Shown here: in pieces, positions 25,338 to 36,175 of the stretch
Numbering within the stretch: the first letter of the stretch is position 1
Layout of the letters: every line of letters begins with the position of its first letter
Origin: Chlorobiaceae bacterium
GTDB taxonomy: Bacteria > Bacteroidota > Chlorobiia > Chlorobiales > Chlorobiaceae
Direction of reading: 5' to 3'
Length of the DNA stretch: 46,855 nt
NCBI GenBank assembly: GCA_013334435.1
Contig: JAAXXP010000008.1
Location: 1-46,855, forward strand
Notes under the pieces: model-generated
Told to the model about the DNA's origin: nothing
What the model saw: the letters and a program-made list of their open reading frames with translations, nothing else
The model's database searches: none
Translations under genes and position numbers: made by a program

Positions 25338-25411
25338 GGTGAAAAATGTTTTTGGAAACAGTACAGTTGACTTGTCCCAAATATAGCGCGAGTTTTTTTC
25401 GGCGCAAGAAT

Positions 25412-25455
25412 AAAAAAAAAGCCTGAACGCCACCGTGGCGTTCAGGCTTTTTTTT
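25412..25455 (-). terminator. Terminator after the OmpA-family gene (bidirectional)
   Basis: GCCTGAACGCCAC and GTGGCGTTCAGGC are perfect 13-base arms separated by one base. They are flanked by nine A on the left and eight T on the right, so it can work on both strands. It lies 30 bases after the stop of the OmpA gene on the minus strand. Confidence 0.88.
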
Positions 25456-25485
25456 AGGCTGCCCGTTGTGATGCTGCGGAGAGGC

Positions 25486-26175
25486 TTACATCCTCAGTTC
25501 GCCGGTCTGTGCCTGACGTTTCAGATCGTTATTGGCGTAAATAAGGACTTCAACCCGGCGGTTCAGGCGGCGGCCGGACTCGGTTTCGTTGGTTGCAACC
25601 GGTCTGGTTTCACCGAAACCTACGGCAGAGAGTCTGTTTCCGGATACTCCATAGGCTCTCAGAAGGCTGGAAACGGCCTGTGCACGGCGCTCGGAGAGCA
25701 GCTGGTTGCTCTGTTCGTTGCCGACGCTGTCGGTATGGCCCTCGATCACCACGTTGGTGTCGTCATAATTGTTGAGAATGCGTGCGAGCTTCTCGAGATT
25801 GTACCGGCTGGTGGAGGTGATGGTCGATGAAGCGGTGGAGAAAAGAATTCCCGAATCGAACACGACCCGGATACCTTCTCCTACACGTTCCACGGTTGCT
25901 CCCTCGACATTACGGTCGATTTCGGCAGCCTGCTTGTCCATGTAGTTGCCGATAAGTGCTCCGGCTGCACCACCGATAACTGCGCCGAGAATGGCGCCTT
26001 TGGCCCAGCTTCCCGATCTGCTGCCGATAATGCCGCCCAGAAGTCCGCCTGCGGCAGCGCCGTACCCGGCTCCCCGGCCGGCATTGGTCGTGGTCTGGCA
26101 TCCCCAGGTAAGAGAGGTCATGGCAATAATCAGAATCAGTGCCACCGGTTTGGTAAGTTTTTGCAGATGTGTCAT
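25486..26175 (-). CDS. OmpA-family lipoprotein with glycine-zipper domain
   Basis: A 229-residue envelope protein. The start at 26175 gives a signal peptide with lipobox (IIAMTSLTWGC, Cys26). Next is a glycine-zipper segment (GYGAAAGGLLGGIIGSRSGS and AILGAVIGGAAGALIGNYMD), likely membrane-inserted. A C-terminal OmpA domain (about 110-220) binds peptidoglycan and carries VVIEGHTDSVGNEQSNQLLS and GFGETRPVATNETESGRRLN. It resembles YiaD/Pal-type proteins and probably ties the outer membrane to the wall. Confidence 0.92.
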   Translation of the reverse strand: MTHLQKLTKPVALILIIAMTSLTWGCQTTTNAGRGAGYGAAAGGLLGGIIGSRSGSWAKGAILGAVIGGAAGALIGNYMDKQAAEIDRNVEGATVERVGEGIRVVFDSGILFSTASSTITSTSRYNLEKLARILNNYDDTNVVIEGHTDSVGNEQSNQLLSERRAQAVSSLLRAYGVSGNRLSAVGFGETRPVATNETESGRRLNRRVEVLIYANNDLKRQAQTGELRM

Positions 26176-26515
26176 GGTTACAATGGGTTTAACGTTTGGA
26201 AATCTGCGGTCATAAAAAAAAATGGACACGGGTCCTTATCCTGGAACCGGAACAATAAACGTGTGCCTGTGTGTATATATACAATGCTAATATATTACCA
26301 GCAATGATTTTATAAAATACCTGCACCTGTTCTTAAGTTCCCGTTTTCTCAAGATAAGTCCCCAGGCAGCTGTTTTTTTTTCTTCGGATTTTTTATGGTT
26401 GTATGAGGCTGCCCCCTGTGCCGTTGCGTACACCGCTCCGTAAATTTTTTGCAGTGGGATTTCGTTCTTTTCCGGAAGGGAGATCGAGCAAATATAACGA
26501 ACGGGAGTATGCCTT
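26176..26515. other. A/T-rich divergent intergenic region
   Basis: About 340 bases between the divergent OmpA-family and DUF2515-like genes. It contains A/T-rich tracts (TGTGTATATATACAATGCTA) suitable for promoters in both directions, but no gene or RNA that I recognise. Confidence 0.4.
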
Positions 26516-27457
26516 ATGCCGGAACGAGAGGTCTGGATCGCCATGCTTGAAGAGCGGCTTCCGGGGGAAGTGCAGGCCGTGGAACGCAATCTGGCCATTA
26601 CCTCCGCGTATGCGTCGTGGTATCTTGAAAAGCCCGAACTGTTCAAGTGGGCGGGAATGGCCGCGTTTGCGTCGAGGCAGGTAGGCCTCGCTCTTGTCCT
26701 GTTCGAACTGATGCATGCTCCATCGGTGGACGCCCGGCGGACAGGCGGAACGGGGGCCGGCAGTGGCGACCTTTTCGGTGCATTGCTGCGGGCCCCGCTC
26801 TCTCTGGCATCCTCTCTGCATACGTTTGCCGCCGACCGGCTGCTTTTTTCCGATTTTGATGTCATACGCAGGGGCAATAACGGCATCTACCGGGACATCG
26901 CCTGGGCTCATGCTGCGTACCTGCATGGCGGCGTCGATGAGGTAGAGGCGGGGTGCGGCAGGGAGGATGATCTCATGCTCGAAGGCTTTCGTCTGATCGA
27001 CGAAGGCCGGCGGGGGTTTGCCGATGATTCCGGCAGCATGGCCGCCTGCAGCCGTGTCAGGGAGGGAAACATCCTGCTGCTGCGGCATGAACAGCAGCAT
27101 ACCCTGCAGCCTTTGTTCGAAACCGTATCGCCTGCCGGGAGGGTCGTGGTGTCGTTCGGCAGCGAACTCGATTTTTCATGCGGAACCGAAGAGGGCAGGG
27201 ATCGCAGGGCTTCGTTCGCAGGCTTTGCCGGATACCTCGAAATCGTAACAGGCATCCGGAGCGTTACGGTCGAGAAAGACCGGTGGGCGTGGATAGAGCG
27301 GGAGGTGCTTCCGGCCTGGGAGGCTGCCGAAGGATCTTTCTGCAGCGGTTCGGCCATCGAGCGGCAGCTTAGGCAGATGGCTGCAAAAGAGAGCGATCCG
27401 CTTCGCTTCGTCACCATGACGACTGGCAACTTCTGCCGCAGGTTCAGTTTCGGTTGA
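26516..27457 (+). CDS. DUF2515-like protein, unknown function
   Basis: A 313-residue soluble protein. GGGAG lies eight bases before the ATG. Segments recalling DUF2515-type proteins are KPELFKWAGMAAFASRQVGL near residue 40, RRGNNGIYRDIAWAHAAYL near 125, and REGNILLLRHEQQHTLQP near 185. The family is of unknown function and is sometimes seen near toxin or secretion loci. The assignment rests on these motifs only. It has no co-directional partner here: the divergent OmpA gene lies upstream and the export operon is convergent downstream. Confidence 0.6.
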   Translation: MPEREVWIAMLEERLPGEVQAVERNLAITSAYASWYLEKPELFKWAGMAAFASRQVGLALVLFELMHAPSVDARRTGGTGAGSGDLFGALLRAPLSLASSLHTFAADRLLFSDFDVIRRGNNGIYRDIAWAHAAYLHGGVDEVEAGCGREDDLMLEGFRLIDEGRRGFADDSGSMAACSRVREGNILLLRHEQQHTLQPLFETVSPAGRVVVSFGSELDFSCGTEEGRDRRASFAGFAGYLEIVTGIRSVTVEKDRWAWIEREVLPAWEAAEGSFCSGSAIERQLRQMAAKESDPLRFVTMTTGNFCRRFSFG

Positions 27458-27483
27458 GCCTGACGCTGCAGGGACGGGGGCAC

Positions 27484-28729
<1,246 letters not shown>

Positions 28730-28737
<8 letters not shown>

Positions 28738-29995
28738 AGCGCAGCGAATCGGCGGGATCGAGTTTCGAGGCGTTCACCGCAGGAGCCAGACCGGAAATGA
28801 TGCCGGTAAGCACCGAAACGCCGAGACTTGCCAGTACCAGGGTGAACGAGAACTGTACCGGAAAGTCGGGAATGGCTTTTTCGATGACGAACGTGATGGA
28901 GAGCGCGGTCACCAGACCGACAACTCCTCCCAGAAGGCAGATCATGACCGATTCGATGAGAAACTGCAGGAGGATGGTTCTCCGTTTCGCCCCCAGGGCT
29001 TTTCGCAGGCCGATCTCCCGGGTCCTCTCCCTGACGCTGACGAACGTTATGTTCATGATGCCGATAGCTCCCACAAAGAGCGACATGCCGGTAATGAAGA
29101 TGCCTGCGGCTGCAATGCCGTTCTTGATCGGGTCAAGCTGGCTTTTGAAGGCTTTCTGCTCGTTTATGGAAAAATCCTCCTCTTTTCCCGGCGCTATTCT
29201 GCGGATCCGGCGCATCAGGCCGAGCAGCTCCTCTTTGGCTTCGGCAATTCTTGCCTGGTCCCTGATTTTAACCCGTATGGTAACGAACATGTTTCGCCCG
29301 TACACCTTTTCAAAAGCGCCGAGCGGCATGATGACCTGATTGTCGAAGCTGAAGAGACCCAGAAACTTCCCCTGTTTTTTAAAAACCCCGACAATCCGGA
29401 ACTTGCGGTTTTTCAGGCTTATGGATTTTCCCAGCGCGTTTTCATTCGGAAACAGTCCCGAAGCGATGTCGTCTCCGACTACGCAGACCATTTCACTGCC
29501 CGCGGATTCCCCGGGGGTGAAGAATCGCCCGGAGGCAAGATCGCCGGATGCGGTTTTCAGGTACTCATGGTTGGTGCCGAGCGAGAAAATCTGTTCAAGG
29601 ACCCGGTCCTTGTAGCTGGCAGTTGCCTGATAGGTCGACATCTGCGGTACGGCAATGAGCAGCTCCGTATCGGGGTTATCGGCAATGATCCGGTTGATCC
29701 GGGCGGCATATTCCGTTTTCAGATCGGGGCGGTTGCGGTAGCGCCACCACTCGCCCATGGTGCTCCAGGAGCTTTTCTGGATATAGATCACGTCGTAGCC
29801 GATCATGGAGAGGCTTTTTTCGAATCCCATGTCGATACCGTTGATGGCCGTGCCCATCATGGTGATGGATACAATGCCGATAATGACCCCGAGAGCGGTA
29901 AGAAACGAACGGATTTTATTCGAGCTGATCTGAAACAGCGCGATTTTCAGGCTTTCAGCGGTTTCATACCGGAACTGCTGCAGATTTCCGTTCAT
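28730..29995 (-). CDS. MacB-like ABC transporter permease (first of pair)
   Basis: A 421-residue FtsX-type permease with the same plan as its neighbour: N-terminal helix ([20 protein letters not shown]), periplasmic core domain and three C-terminal helices. The coupling segment [20 protein letters not shown] and the ending [20 protein letters not shown] are typical. The start overlaps the ATPase gene (ATGA). In MacB of Escherichia coli, ATPase and permease are one chain; here they are split and the permease is duplicated, as in LolCDE-type systems. Confidence 0.92.
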
Positions 29996-30678
29996 TGCTT
30001 TTCATCGCTTTCGATTCTTCCGTCCCGCAGGCGGATAATCCTGCGGGTAAAGCGGGCGATGTCCTCTTCATGGGTGATGAGGATGATGGTATTGCCCAGA
30101 TCGGAGAGCTTGCCGAACATATCCATGATGTCGTGGCTGGTTGCGGTGTCGAGGTTGCCGGTCGGCTCGTCGGCAAGAATGATGGATGGCCTGTTTACCA
30201 GTGCCCTTGCAATGGCGACTCTCTGGATCTGACCGCCCGACAATTCCGCAGGCTTGTGCAGAATCCGGTCACCAAGTCCTACGCTCAGCAGCGCCTGCTC
30301 GGCACGTTCCTTGCGCTCTTCGGGCGGAACGCCCGAGTAGATCAGCGGCAGTTCGACGTTTTTCAGACAGTTCATGCGCGGCAGCAGATTGAAGGTCTGA
30401 AAGACGAAACCGATCTCCCGGTTTCTGACCCTGGCCAGTTCATCGTCATCCATTTCGGCAACATTAATGCCGTTGAGCTCATAGATGCCCGATGTCGGCG
30501 TGTCCAGGCACCCGATAATGTTCATGAGGGTCGATTTTCCGCTGCCGGAAGGACCCATGATCGCGGCATAGTCGTTGCGCCGGAACTCCATATCGATCGA
30601 GTCGAGCGCCTTGACGATCTGCTCTCCCATTTCGTAGTGCCGGCAGAGTGATGCCATGCGGATGATTACGGGTTCCAT
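29992..30678 (-). CDS. MacB/LolD-type ABC transporter ATPase
   Basis: A 228-residue ATP-binding subunit. Walker A is [15 protein letters not shown], the signature is [20 protein letters not shown], Walker B is [16 protein letters not shown], and the switch His is in [13 protein letters not shown]. The leading [20 protein letters not shown] resembles the lipoprotein/macrolide export branch (LolD, MacB). It is nine bases after the adaptor gene and coupled to the first permease, so it is the motor of the five-gene export operon. Confidence 0.94.
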   Translation of the reverse strand: MEPVIIRMASLCRHYEMGEQIVKALDSIDMEFRRNDYAAIMGPSGSGKSTLMNIIGCLDTPTSGIYELNGINVAEMDDDELARVRNREIGFVFQTFNLLPRMNCLKNVELPLIYSGVPPEERKERAEQALLSVGLGDRILHKPAELSGGQIQRVAIARALVNRPSIILADEPTGNLDTATSHDIMDMFGKLSDLGNTIILITHEEDIARFTRRIIRLRDGRIESDEKQ

Positions 30679-30687
30679 GTCGCCTGC

Positions 30688-31962
30688 TTACCGTTTCGGG
30701 ATTTTGACGCTGCAACCGTCGTAAAGCTGGTTCGTGATCGCACTGTAGCTGCCGGATACCACATTCTCGCCCGCTCTGAGCCCGGAAAGGATGACGATGT
30801 GAGTGTTGTCGGTCGTTCCGGTCTTTACCTTCCGGAATCGCGCCTTTCCGTTTTCCACGACAAAAACGCCTTCAACGGAAGCGGCTTCACGGTTCTGTTT
30901 TCTGTCGGGGTCTTCCGACTCTTTCGGTGCGGTTTTCGATCCGTCCGGCGTTCTTACCGTCACGCACTGGATGGGAACGACAATGGCGTTTCTGACCCGT
31001 ATGGACTCGATGTCCGCGGTTGCGCTCATGCCCGGTTTCAGCAGACGCATATGGTTGAAAATATGGATCTTGACCGAAAAATTCGTGACCTCCTCCTGGG
31101 TGCCGGCAGCCTGTGAAACCGCCGAATTCGATATTTCGTGCACGATACCCCTGAAAATACGTTCTCCGAAAGCATCGACGGTAATGGAGACCGGGTTGCC
31201 TTTTCTGACGTTGATGATGTCGTTTTCATTGACCTCAACTTCTACCTGCATGCTGTCGAGATTTGCAAGCCGGAGTACTTCGGTTCCGGGAAACTGTCCG
31301 GTTCCGACGACGCGTTCGCCGCTTTTGTTGTTCAGCTTGATGATGGTGCCGTCGATGGGCGCCCGCACAACGGTTTTTTTCATGCGTTCCTCATTCTGGT
31401 CGAGAAGGCTCCGGTACTGCTCGATGGAATAGTTCGATGCTTCCCAGGACGCCTTGGCTGCTTCGGCATTGGTTTTAGCGGCAAGGTAGTCGGTCTGGGA
31501 GATCAGTTTTTCCCTGAAAAGCAGGGCCGCTTTCCGGAAATCATCTTCAGCCTTGATTTTTCTTGACTTTGTCTCGAGACTCTGTGCTTTTGCCAGGTTA
31601 AGCTGTGCCTGGCTCTGCTCGACCTGGTTGATGTAGACGTCAGGCTGGATCTTGAAGAGCAGATCTCCTTTTCTGACATCCATTCCGTCTTTGATGGGCA
31701 GTTCGATAATCTCTCCGGAAACGTCCGGTGACATGGCGACATCGGTCTCCGGTTCGATTTTCCCTGTAGCGGTGACAACATGCACCACCTCTTTTCTGAA
31801 TGATTTCTCGATGGTGACCTCGACGGGTTTTTCCCGGAAGATGAAAAAAGAGGCGAGAAGCGTGACGCCGAGGATGAGAACCGACAGGACTATCAGGAGG
31901 GATTTCCGGTTTTGCAGCGGTTGTTTTTTCTTCATGAGCGGTTGAGACCCCGACCGGGTCAT
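30688..31962 (-). CDS. MacA-like periplasmic adaptor (membrane fusion protein)
   Basis: A 424-residue inner-membrane-anchored adaptor bridging the ABC permeases and the TolC-like channel. One N-terminal helix (SLLIVLSVLILGVTLLASFF) is followed by the biotinyl-lipoyl half-motifs (GEIIELPIKDGMDVRKGDLL and VVRAPIDGTIIKLNNKSGER). A long coiled-coil hairpin (about 95-190) lies between them, then beta-barrel and membrane-proximal domains. I use the ATG that overlaps the tolC stop (ATGA); a downstream ATG at 31935 (MKKKQPLQNRKS) is an equally plausible start. The exported substrate, such as a macrolide, peptide or lipid, is unknown. Confidence 0.92.
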   Translation of the reverse strand: MTRSGSQPLMKKKQPLQNRKSLLIVLSVLILGVTLLASFFIFREKPVEVTIEKSFRKEVVHVVTATGKIEPETDVAMSPDVSGEIIELPIKDGMDVRKGDLLFKIQPDVYINQVEQSQAQLNLAKAQSLETKSRKIKAEDDFRKAALLFREKLISQTDYLAAKTNAEAAKASWEASNYSIEQYRSLLDQNEERMKKTVVRAPIDGTIIKLNNKSGERVVGTGQFPGTEVLRLANLDSMQVEVEVNENDIINVRKGNPVSITVDAFGERIFRGIVHEISNSAVSQAAGTQEEVTNFSVKIHIFNHMRLLKPGMSATADIESIRVRNAIVVPIQCVTVRTPDGSKTAPKESEDPDRKQNREAASVEGVFVVENGKARFRKVKTGTTDNTHIVILSGLRAGENVVSGSYSAITNQLYDGCSVKIPKR

Positions 31963-33380
31963 TGGGTTGACAGAGTTCCTGAGGTGAAGTCGAGCACGTT
32001 TTTCTGCAGGGCAAGGCTGTAGGTTGCCTGGCTGAGGGTCGACATGGCATTGAAAAGCGCCGCCCTGGCAGAGCTCAGCTCAATGAACCCTGCCGCGCCG
32101 AGATCATACTTTCTCTTGATGCCCTCGTAGGCCGCTTTTGCGGCCTTCAGACCGGCTTTTGCCGATGAGATGCTCGCCACCGCGGCATGATACTCGGCTG
32201 CCGCCTGCTGCAGGTCGAGGGCGATATCCGACTGCAGGTCTTCGTAATCGAGCTTCTGGTTGATATGGTTGATTTTCGCCTGCTCGACGTTGAAGCGGGT
32301 CTGGAATCCGTCAAATATTGCCCAGCTCAGATTCAGCACAACCGAATAACCTATCGAGTTTTCCAGCTGCTCGGCCATCGGAGGATAGGGGTAATCGACG
32401 GTAAAGCCGCTGTAAGTCTGGCGGAGCGACTCCACGCCGCTGGTGCTGACGTTGAAATTCAGGTCGAGCTTCGGATACCAGGATGATGCAGCCTGCCGGA
32501 TCTGCCATCTGGCGGCATCGGATTCAAGTTTTTGGCTTTGCAGGTCGTTCCGGTTTTTGCCCGCAAGTGCGATAAGGCTGTCGATATCGGGTTTCCGGAG
32601 ATCGGCCGACAGCATCTCTTTCGGGAGCGGTTCCAGCGAGAAGCCGGAGCGGGGATCGATGCGAAGCCTCCGGAGGAGTTCAAGCCGGCTTCTTTCAAGC
32701 TGTGCTTCGGCCCTGTTGACGGAAAGCTCGCTGCTGGCGGTTTCGGCCTGCTGCTGATAGAGATCGGGCATCGATTTCAGTCCGATCTCGAACTGCCGTT
32801 CGCTGAGTTTCAGCTGATCTTTTGCGGTCAGCAGGTTTTCGCGGGCGATGGCAAGTATTTCCTGGTTGAGCAGCACCTGGCAGTAGTTCTGCGTGACGTC
32901 GAAGACTACGGCCTGCCTGGCGCGCGCGAGTGAAAATTCAGCACCCTCCTCTTTTTTCAGGGCAGCCTGGAGAGCGGCGTAATCCCCGAAACCGTTGAAC
33001 AGGTTAAGGCTGGTCGTCAGGGTCAGATCGAGCGTTTCCCGTTCACTTTTCAGTTTCACGGTTTCAGTGCCAAATGTGGAAAGCTGGCTGTAGGAACGGC
33101 TGACGGAATAGGGCATATAGCCTGCAGATGCCGAAAGTTTCGGAAGAAAACTCCCATAGCTCCGCAATACGTCCGCGCCTTGCAGCCGGACGAGATTATC
33201 GGCTTTTTTGAGGGATGATGCGTTTTCCAGCGCAATCGAGATTGACTCCCGGAGCGAGAGTCGCCTTTGCGGAGGTTCTGCAGCAGACAGGTCGGAAAAG
33301 AGAAGCAGCAGCAACGAGGCGATAAGGATTCCCGGAAGCTGGCTGCGGTTCAATATGAAGGTTTGTAAACGCTTGGTCAT
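31959..33380 (-). CDS. TolC-family outer-membrane efflux protein
   Basis: A 473-residue outer-membrane channel protein. A signal peptide (LPGILIASLLLLLFSDLSAA) is followed by two tandem OEP domains rich in long amphipathic helices, the first with LSLRESISIALENASSLKKA and FDVTQNYCQVLLNQEILAIA. It heads the operon tolC, macA, ATPase, permease, permease; every junction is an overlap or a gap of nine bases, so the five products probably form one tripartite exporter. Confidence 0.93.
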   Translation of the reverse strand: MTKRLQTFILNRSQLPGILIASLLLLLFSDLSAAEPPQRRLSLRESISIALENASSLKKADNLVRLQGADVLRSYGSFLPKLSASAGYMPYSVSRSYSQLSTFGTETVKLKSERETLDLTLTTSLNLFNGFGDYAALQAALKKEEGAEFSLARARQAVVFDVTQNYCQVLLNQEILAIARENLLTAKDQLKLSERQFEIGLKSMPDLYQQQAETASSELSVNRAEAQLERSRLELLRRLRIDPRSGFSLEPLPKEMLSADLRKPDIDSLIALAGKNRNDLQSQKLESDAARWQIRQAASSWYPKLDLNFNVSTSGVESLRQTYSGFTVDYPYPPMAEQLENSIGYSVVLNLSWAIFDGFQTRFNVEQAKINHINQKLDYEDLQSDIALDLQQAAAEYHAAVASISSAKAGLKAAKAAYEGIKRKYDLGAAGFIELSSARAALFNAMSTLSQATYSLALQKNVLDFTSGTLSTQ

Positions 33381-33489
33381 CTTTTACTCGTTTGTCTGCT
33401 GGGATCGACAGATACTCACCTCATAAGCTTCAACGTGCATAAATAGTTTCATTTTCTGAAGATGAATCGTTCGGCCCGGATGAACGCGC

Positions 33490-34065
33490 CTACAGTTGTT
33501 CGAGCAGGATGTCGATTCTTTTCCGATAGTGATCGGCCTGTTCCGGTTTCAGCTGGATAAGGGAGGTGTAGATCCTGATGGCTTTTTTATAGGCGCCCTG
33601 CTGGGTAAACAGGTTTGCAAGGGTTTCCGTAGGAACGGCAATTGGCGCATCGTCGGGGAAGGGCTGTTTCTGTTCCAGAATGGGAGTGGGATCAAAACTT
33701 TCCGTTGAACAGTCCGGCTGGAACTCCTGCAATGCAGCCGAGAGCTGCTCAAGCTCGTCCGTTACCGGATCGAAACGTTTTTCTTCTTCGCAGGTTTTTT
33801 CCAGAGGAGGAAGTGACTGCAGTTCGATCAGTTCCTTCCATGCAATCTGGTTTGCCGGCGCCAGATGGCAGCACTTTTCGAGATGTCCCAGTGCGGAGCC
33901 GTAGCTCTTCAGGCCTTTCAGGGCTCTTGCGAAGAGCAGGTTGAAGAGGTACGAGTCCGGATACCGTTCCAGCAGCGGCTGGAGTTTGTTCAGCCCTGCC
34001 CGGTATTCCCCTCTGGAGAGATCGAGAGAGACCTCCGCAAAAAAAAGATGAGGTTCAGAAAGCAT
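33490..34065 (-). CDS. TPR-repeat protein
   Basis: A 191-residue protein with tetratricopeptide-like helices at both ends. The N-terminal part has RGEYRAGLNKLQPLLERYPD and LKSYGSALGHLEKCCHLAPA, and the C-terminal part has QGAYKKAIRIYTSLIQLKPE. A low-complexity acidic linker (about 95-145) separates them. There is no signal peptide, so it is probably cytoplasmic and a protein-interaction scaffold. It starts 38 bases after the ddl stop on the same strand and may be cotranscribed with it. Confidence 0.85.
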   Translation of the reverse strand: MLSEPHLFFAEVSLDLSRGEYRAGLNKLQPLLERYPDSYLFNLLFARALKGLKSYGSALGHLEKCCHLAPANQIAWKELIELQSLPPLEKTCEEEKRFDPVTDELEQLSAALQEFQPDCSTESFDPTPILEQKQPFPDDAPIAVPTETLANLFTQQGAYKKAIRIYTSLIQLKPEQADHYRKRIDILLEQL

Positions 34066-34103
34066 GGTTCAAAGGCTAAAAATGAAAGGCTGTGGATCCG
34101 GTC

Positions 34104-35189
34104 TCAGGTCAATTGCGTTGTTTCCATGGCGCAGAGCAGCAGCTTGTCGATAAGCCCGGAAAAGGTGATTCCTGAAGCTTCAAAAAGCTGCGGATACATG
34201 CTGATATCGGTAAATCCGGGTATGGTATTGATTTCGTTCAGGACGATCGAACCTGTCGCTTCGTTCACGAAAAAATCTACCCTCGACATGCCCCTGCAGC
34301 CGAGAGCCTTATAGACGGTTATGGCGCTCAGGCGGACCTCTTCGAGCAGTTTGTCGGGAAGGCGGGCCGGAATGAATGTTTTTGCGCTGTTGTGGATGTA
34401 CTTGTCCTGGAAATCGTAAAAATCGCTTCCAGGCTGGATTTCTCCGGGAACCGACGCTACCGGCCGGTCGTTGCCGAGCACGGCGACTTCGATCTCCCTG
34501 CCGCTTACCGCAGCTTCGACGAGCACCTTGCGGTCGAGGCCGAAGGCAGTCTGCAGCGCATTGCGGAGATCTCCGGCAAGGTGGACCTTCGATATGCCTA
34601 CCGAGGAGCCCAGGCTTGCGGGTTTGACGAAAACCGGGAAATCGAATTTCCGGACTATGAGCTCATGGATGCTCTCGGCTGAGGCCTCGTAGTCCTGTGC
34701 GACAAGGGTGATCGACGGGGCAGTTGCCACTCCTGCGTCGGCAGCGCACAGCTTTGTCAGGGCCTTGTCCATGGCAACGGCAGACGCCGCTACACCGCAT
34801 CCGGTATAGGGAATGCCCACGGTATCAAGAAATCCCTGTATTCTGCCATCCTCTCCGTAACTTCCGTGAAGGACAATGAAGGCCACATCGACACCCATGC
34901 CCGTAAAATTGAAATCGAAGGGTTTCTGGCCGGAATCGAGAGTTTTCCTTTCCAGAAGCTTTTCGGCCTCCTCCCTTGACCTGGAGCGCATGAGCGAAGA
35001 GAGGTCGAGCTCCAGAATCTCGCCGGCAAGCCCTCCGGCATACCACTGGCCGTCACGGGTTATGTAGAAGGGGATGATACGGTAGTGTTCGGAGTTGATG
35101 GTCCGGGCAATCGAACGTGCCGATATGATGGATATTTCATGTTCGGTTGATTTTCCCCCGAAAAGAAGGGCTACGGTTGTCTTTGACAT
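34104..35189 (-). CDS. ddl: D-alanine--D-alanine ligase
   Basis: ATP-grasp enzyme making the D-Ala-D-Ala dipeptide for peptidoglycan. It has 361 residues, as usual for the long Ddl type. Motifs are [20 protein letters not shown] at the N-terminus, [37 protein letters not shown], and the metal site [20 protein letters not shown]. The omega-loop segment FYDFQDKYI has Tyr after Lys, as in D-Ala-specific ligases, not the Phe of D-lactate-adding enzymes. The TPR gene follows on the same strand. Confidence 0.96.
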   Translation of the reverse strand: MSKTTVALLFGGKSTEHEISIISARSIARTINSEHYRIIPFYITRDGQWYAGGLAGEILELDLSSLMRSRSREEAEKLLERKTLDSGQKPFDFNFTGMGVDVAFIVLHGSYGEDGRIQGFLDTVGIPYTGCGVAASAVAMDKALTKLCAADAGVATAPSITLVAQDYEASAESIHELIVRKFDFPVFVKPASLGSSVGISKVHLAGDLRNALQTAFGLDRKVLVEAAVSGREIEVAVLGNDRPVASVPGEIQPGSDFYDFQDKYIHNSAKTFIPARLPDKLLEEVRLSAITVYKALGCRGMSRVDFFVNEATGSIVLNEINTIPGFTDISMYPQLFEASGITFSGLIDKLLLCAMETTQLT

Positions 35190-35534
35190 CGCGATTCCGT
35201 TACTAAGGTGTCAATATGGTTGAAACAGCCAGGTCAGCGTCGTTCATCCTGCCCGAGGTTTATGCCGGATTACCGGAACGGTACATTCTCGAAAGCCGGT
35301 CTTTGGACAGTGGGGGAACCCTTCTGGCATAATTTGGGAAAATACCCGACTGTATCGAGACTAACAACCCGCAATCCCGGAAAAAATCATTTCGTTTGCT
35401 TTTTGTCAGGATCCGGCCGGGGAAACTTACCGTAAGGCACAGTCGTTATGTCAATAAAAGAGCCGTTTTGTTGTCTCCCTGAAGCCCGGTTCGAGCTGAA
35501 GGGAACTCAGCCACAAATCCTGCGAGGTGTTCAT
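35190..35534. other. Intergenic region, nothing recognised
   Basis: About 345 bases between the divergent ddl and DUF4136 genes. Short open frames exist on both strands, but none has coding character or a family I know. No RNA or repeat stands out. Confidence 0.4.
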
Positions 35535-36137
35535 ATGAAGGAAAAAACCGGTTTTATGCGTGTCGCGGCCATACTGTTCATGTTTCTGGCTACCTCGTGT
35601 TCCGGACTGTCCGTCATGAGCGATTATGACCGCGATTACGATTTCACCCGGCAGCGAACCTACCGGTGGGTTACGGATTCCGGCCGTGACAGCAGCGATG
35701 TCCTTTCGGTCAACCCGCTCCTGAAGAACCGCGTGCAGTCGGCAATCGACAGGGAACTCGCCGCAAGGGGATTTCTTGCAGCCCGGGGTTCGTCTGCGGC
35801 CGGTCTGGAGATCGCCGTACGTGCCTATATAAGTGAGAAGAGCATGATCAGGCGTGAGCCCGCGCCCTTCTACCCTCGTCTCTACTGGTGGGGGAAGGGT
35901 TTCCGGTATTACCCCTGGTTTGATCCGTTCGAAGGAGTGCCTGTTCTCTACCATTACGACGAGTTTCTGCTTCTGATCGACATGACCGACCAGACGGGAA
36001 GGCGCATGGTCTGGAACGGTTCGGCAAGAGGTCTGCTGAAACGGTACAGAACCGGTGAAGCCATGCAGAAAGATATCGATTTTGCGGTATCGGAAATCTT
36101 TTCCGATTTTCCTCTGCAGAAAGCAGTCCGGAAGTAG
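35535..36137 (+). CDS. DUF4136 family lipoprotein
   Basis: A 200-residue envelope lipoprotein. The start at 35535, with GAGG nearby, gives the signal sequence MKEKTGFMRVAAILFMFLAT ending in lipobox Cys22. The mature protein begins with the DUF4136 pattern of a moving 'dust' start, SVMSDYDRDYDFTRQRTYRW, then VQSAIDRELAARGF and RRMVWNGSARGLL near the end. An aromatic insert (YPRLYWWGKGFRYYPWFDPF) is present. Function is unknown. The lipoate-ligase-like gene follows after 38 bases. Confidence 0.85.
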   Translation: MKEKTGFMRVAAILFMFLATSCSGLSVMSDYDRDYDFTRQRTYRWVTDSGRDSSDVLSVNPLLKNRVQSAIDRELAARGFLAARGSSAAGLEIAVRAYISEKSMIRREPAPFYPRLYWWGKGFRYYPWFDPFEGVPVLYHYDEFLLLIDMTDQTGRRMVWNGSARGLLKRYRTGEAMQKDIDFAVSEIFSDFPLQKAVRK

Positions 36138-36175
36138 GGGGGCTTCGCTACAAGCAGAAAAAAAGGTGGTTATCC

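Noticed and set aside
35208-35435. Plus-strand 75-codon frame between ddl and the DUF4136 gene
   Set aside because: Composition is not protein-like and no RBS or known domain is visible.
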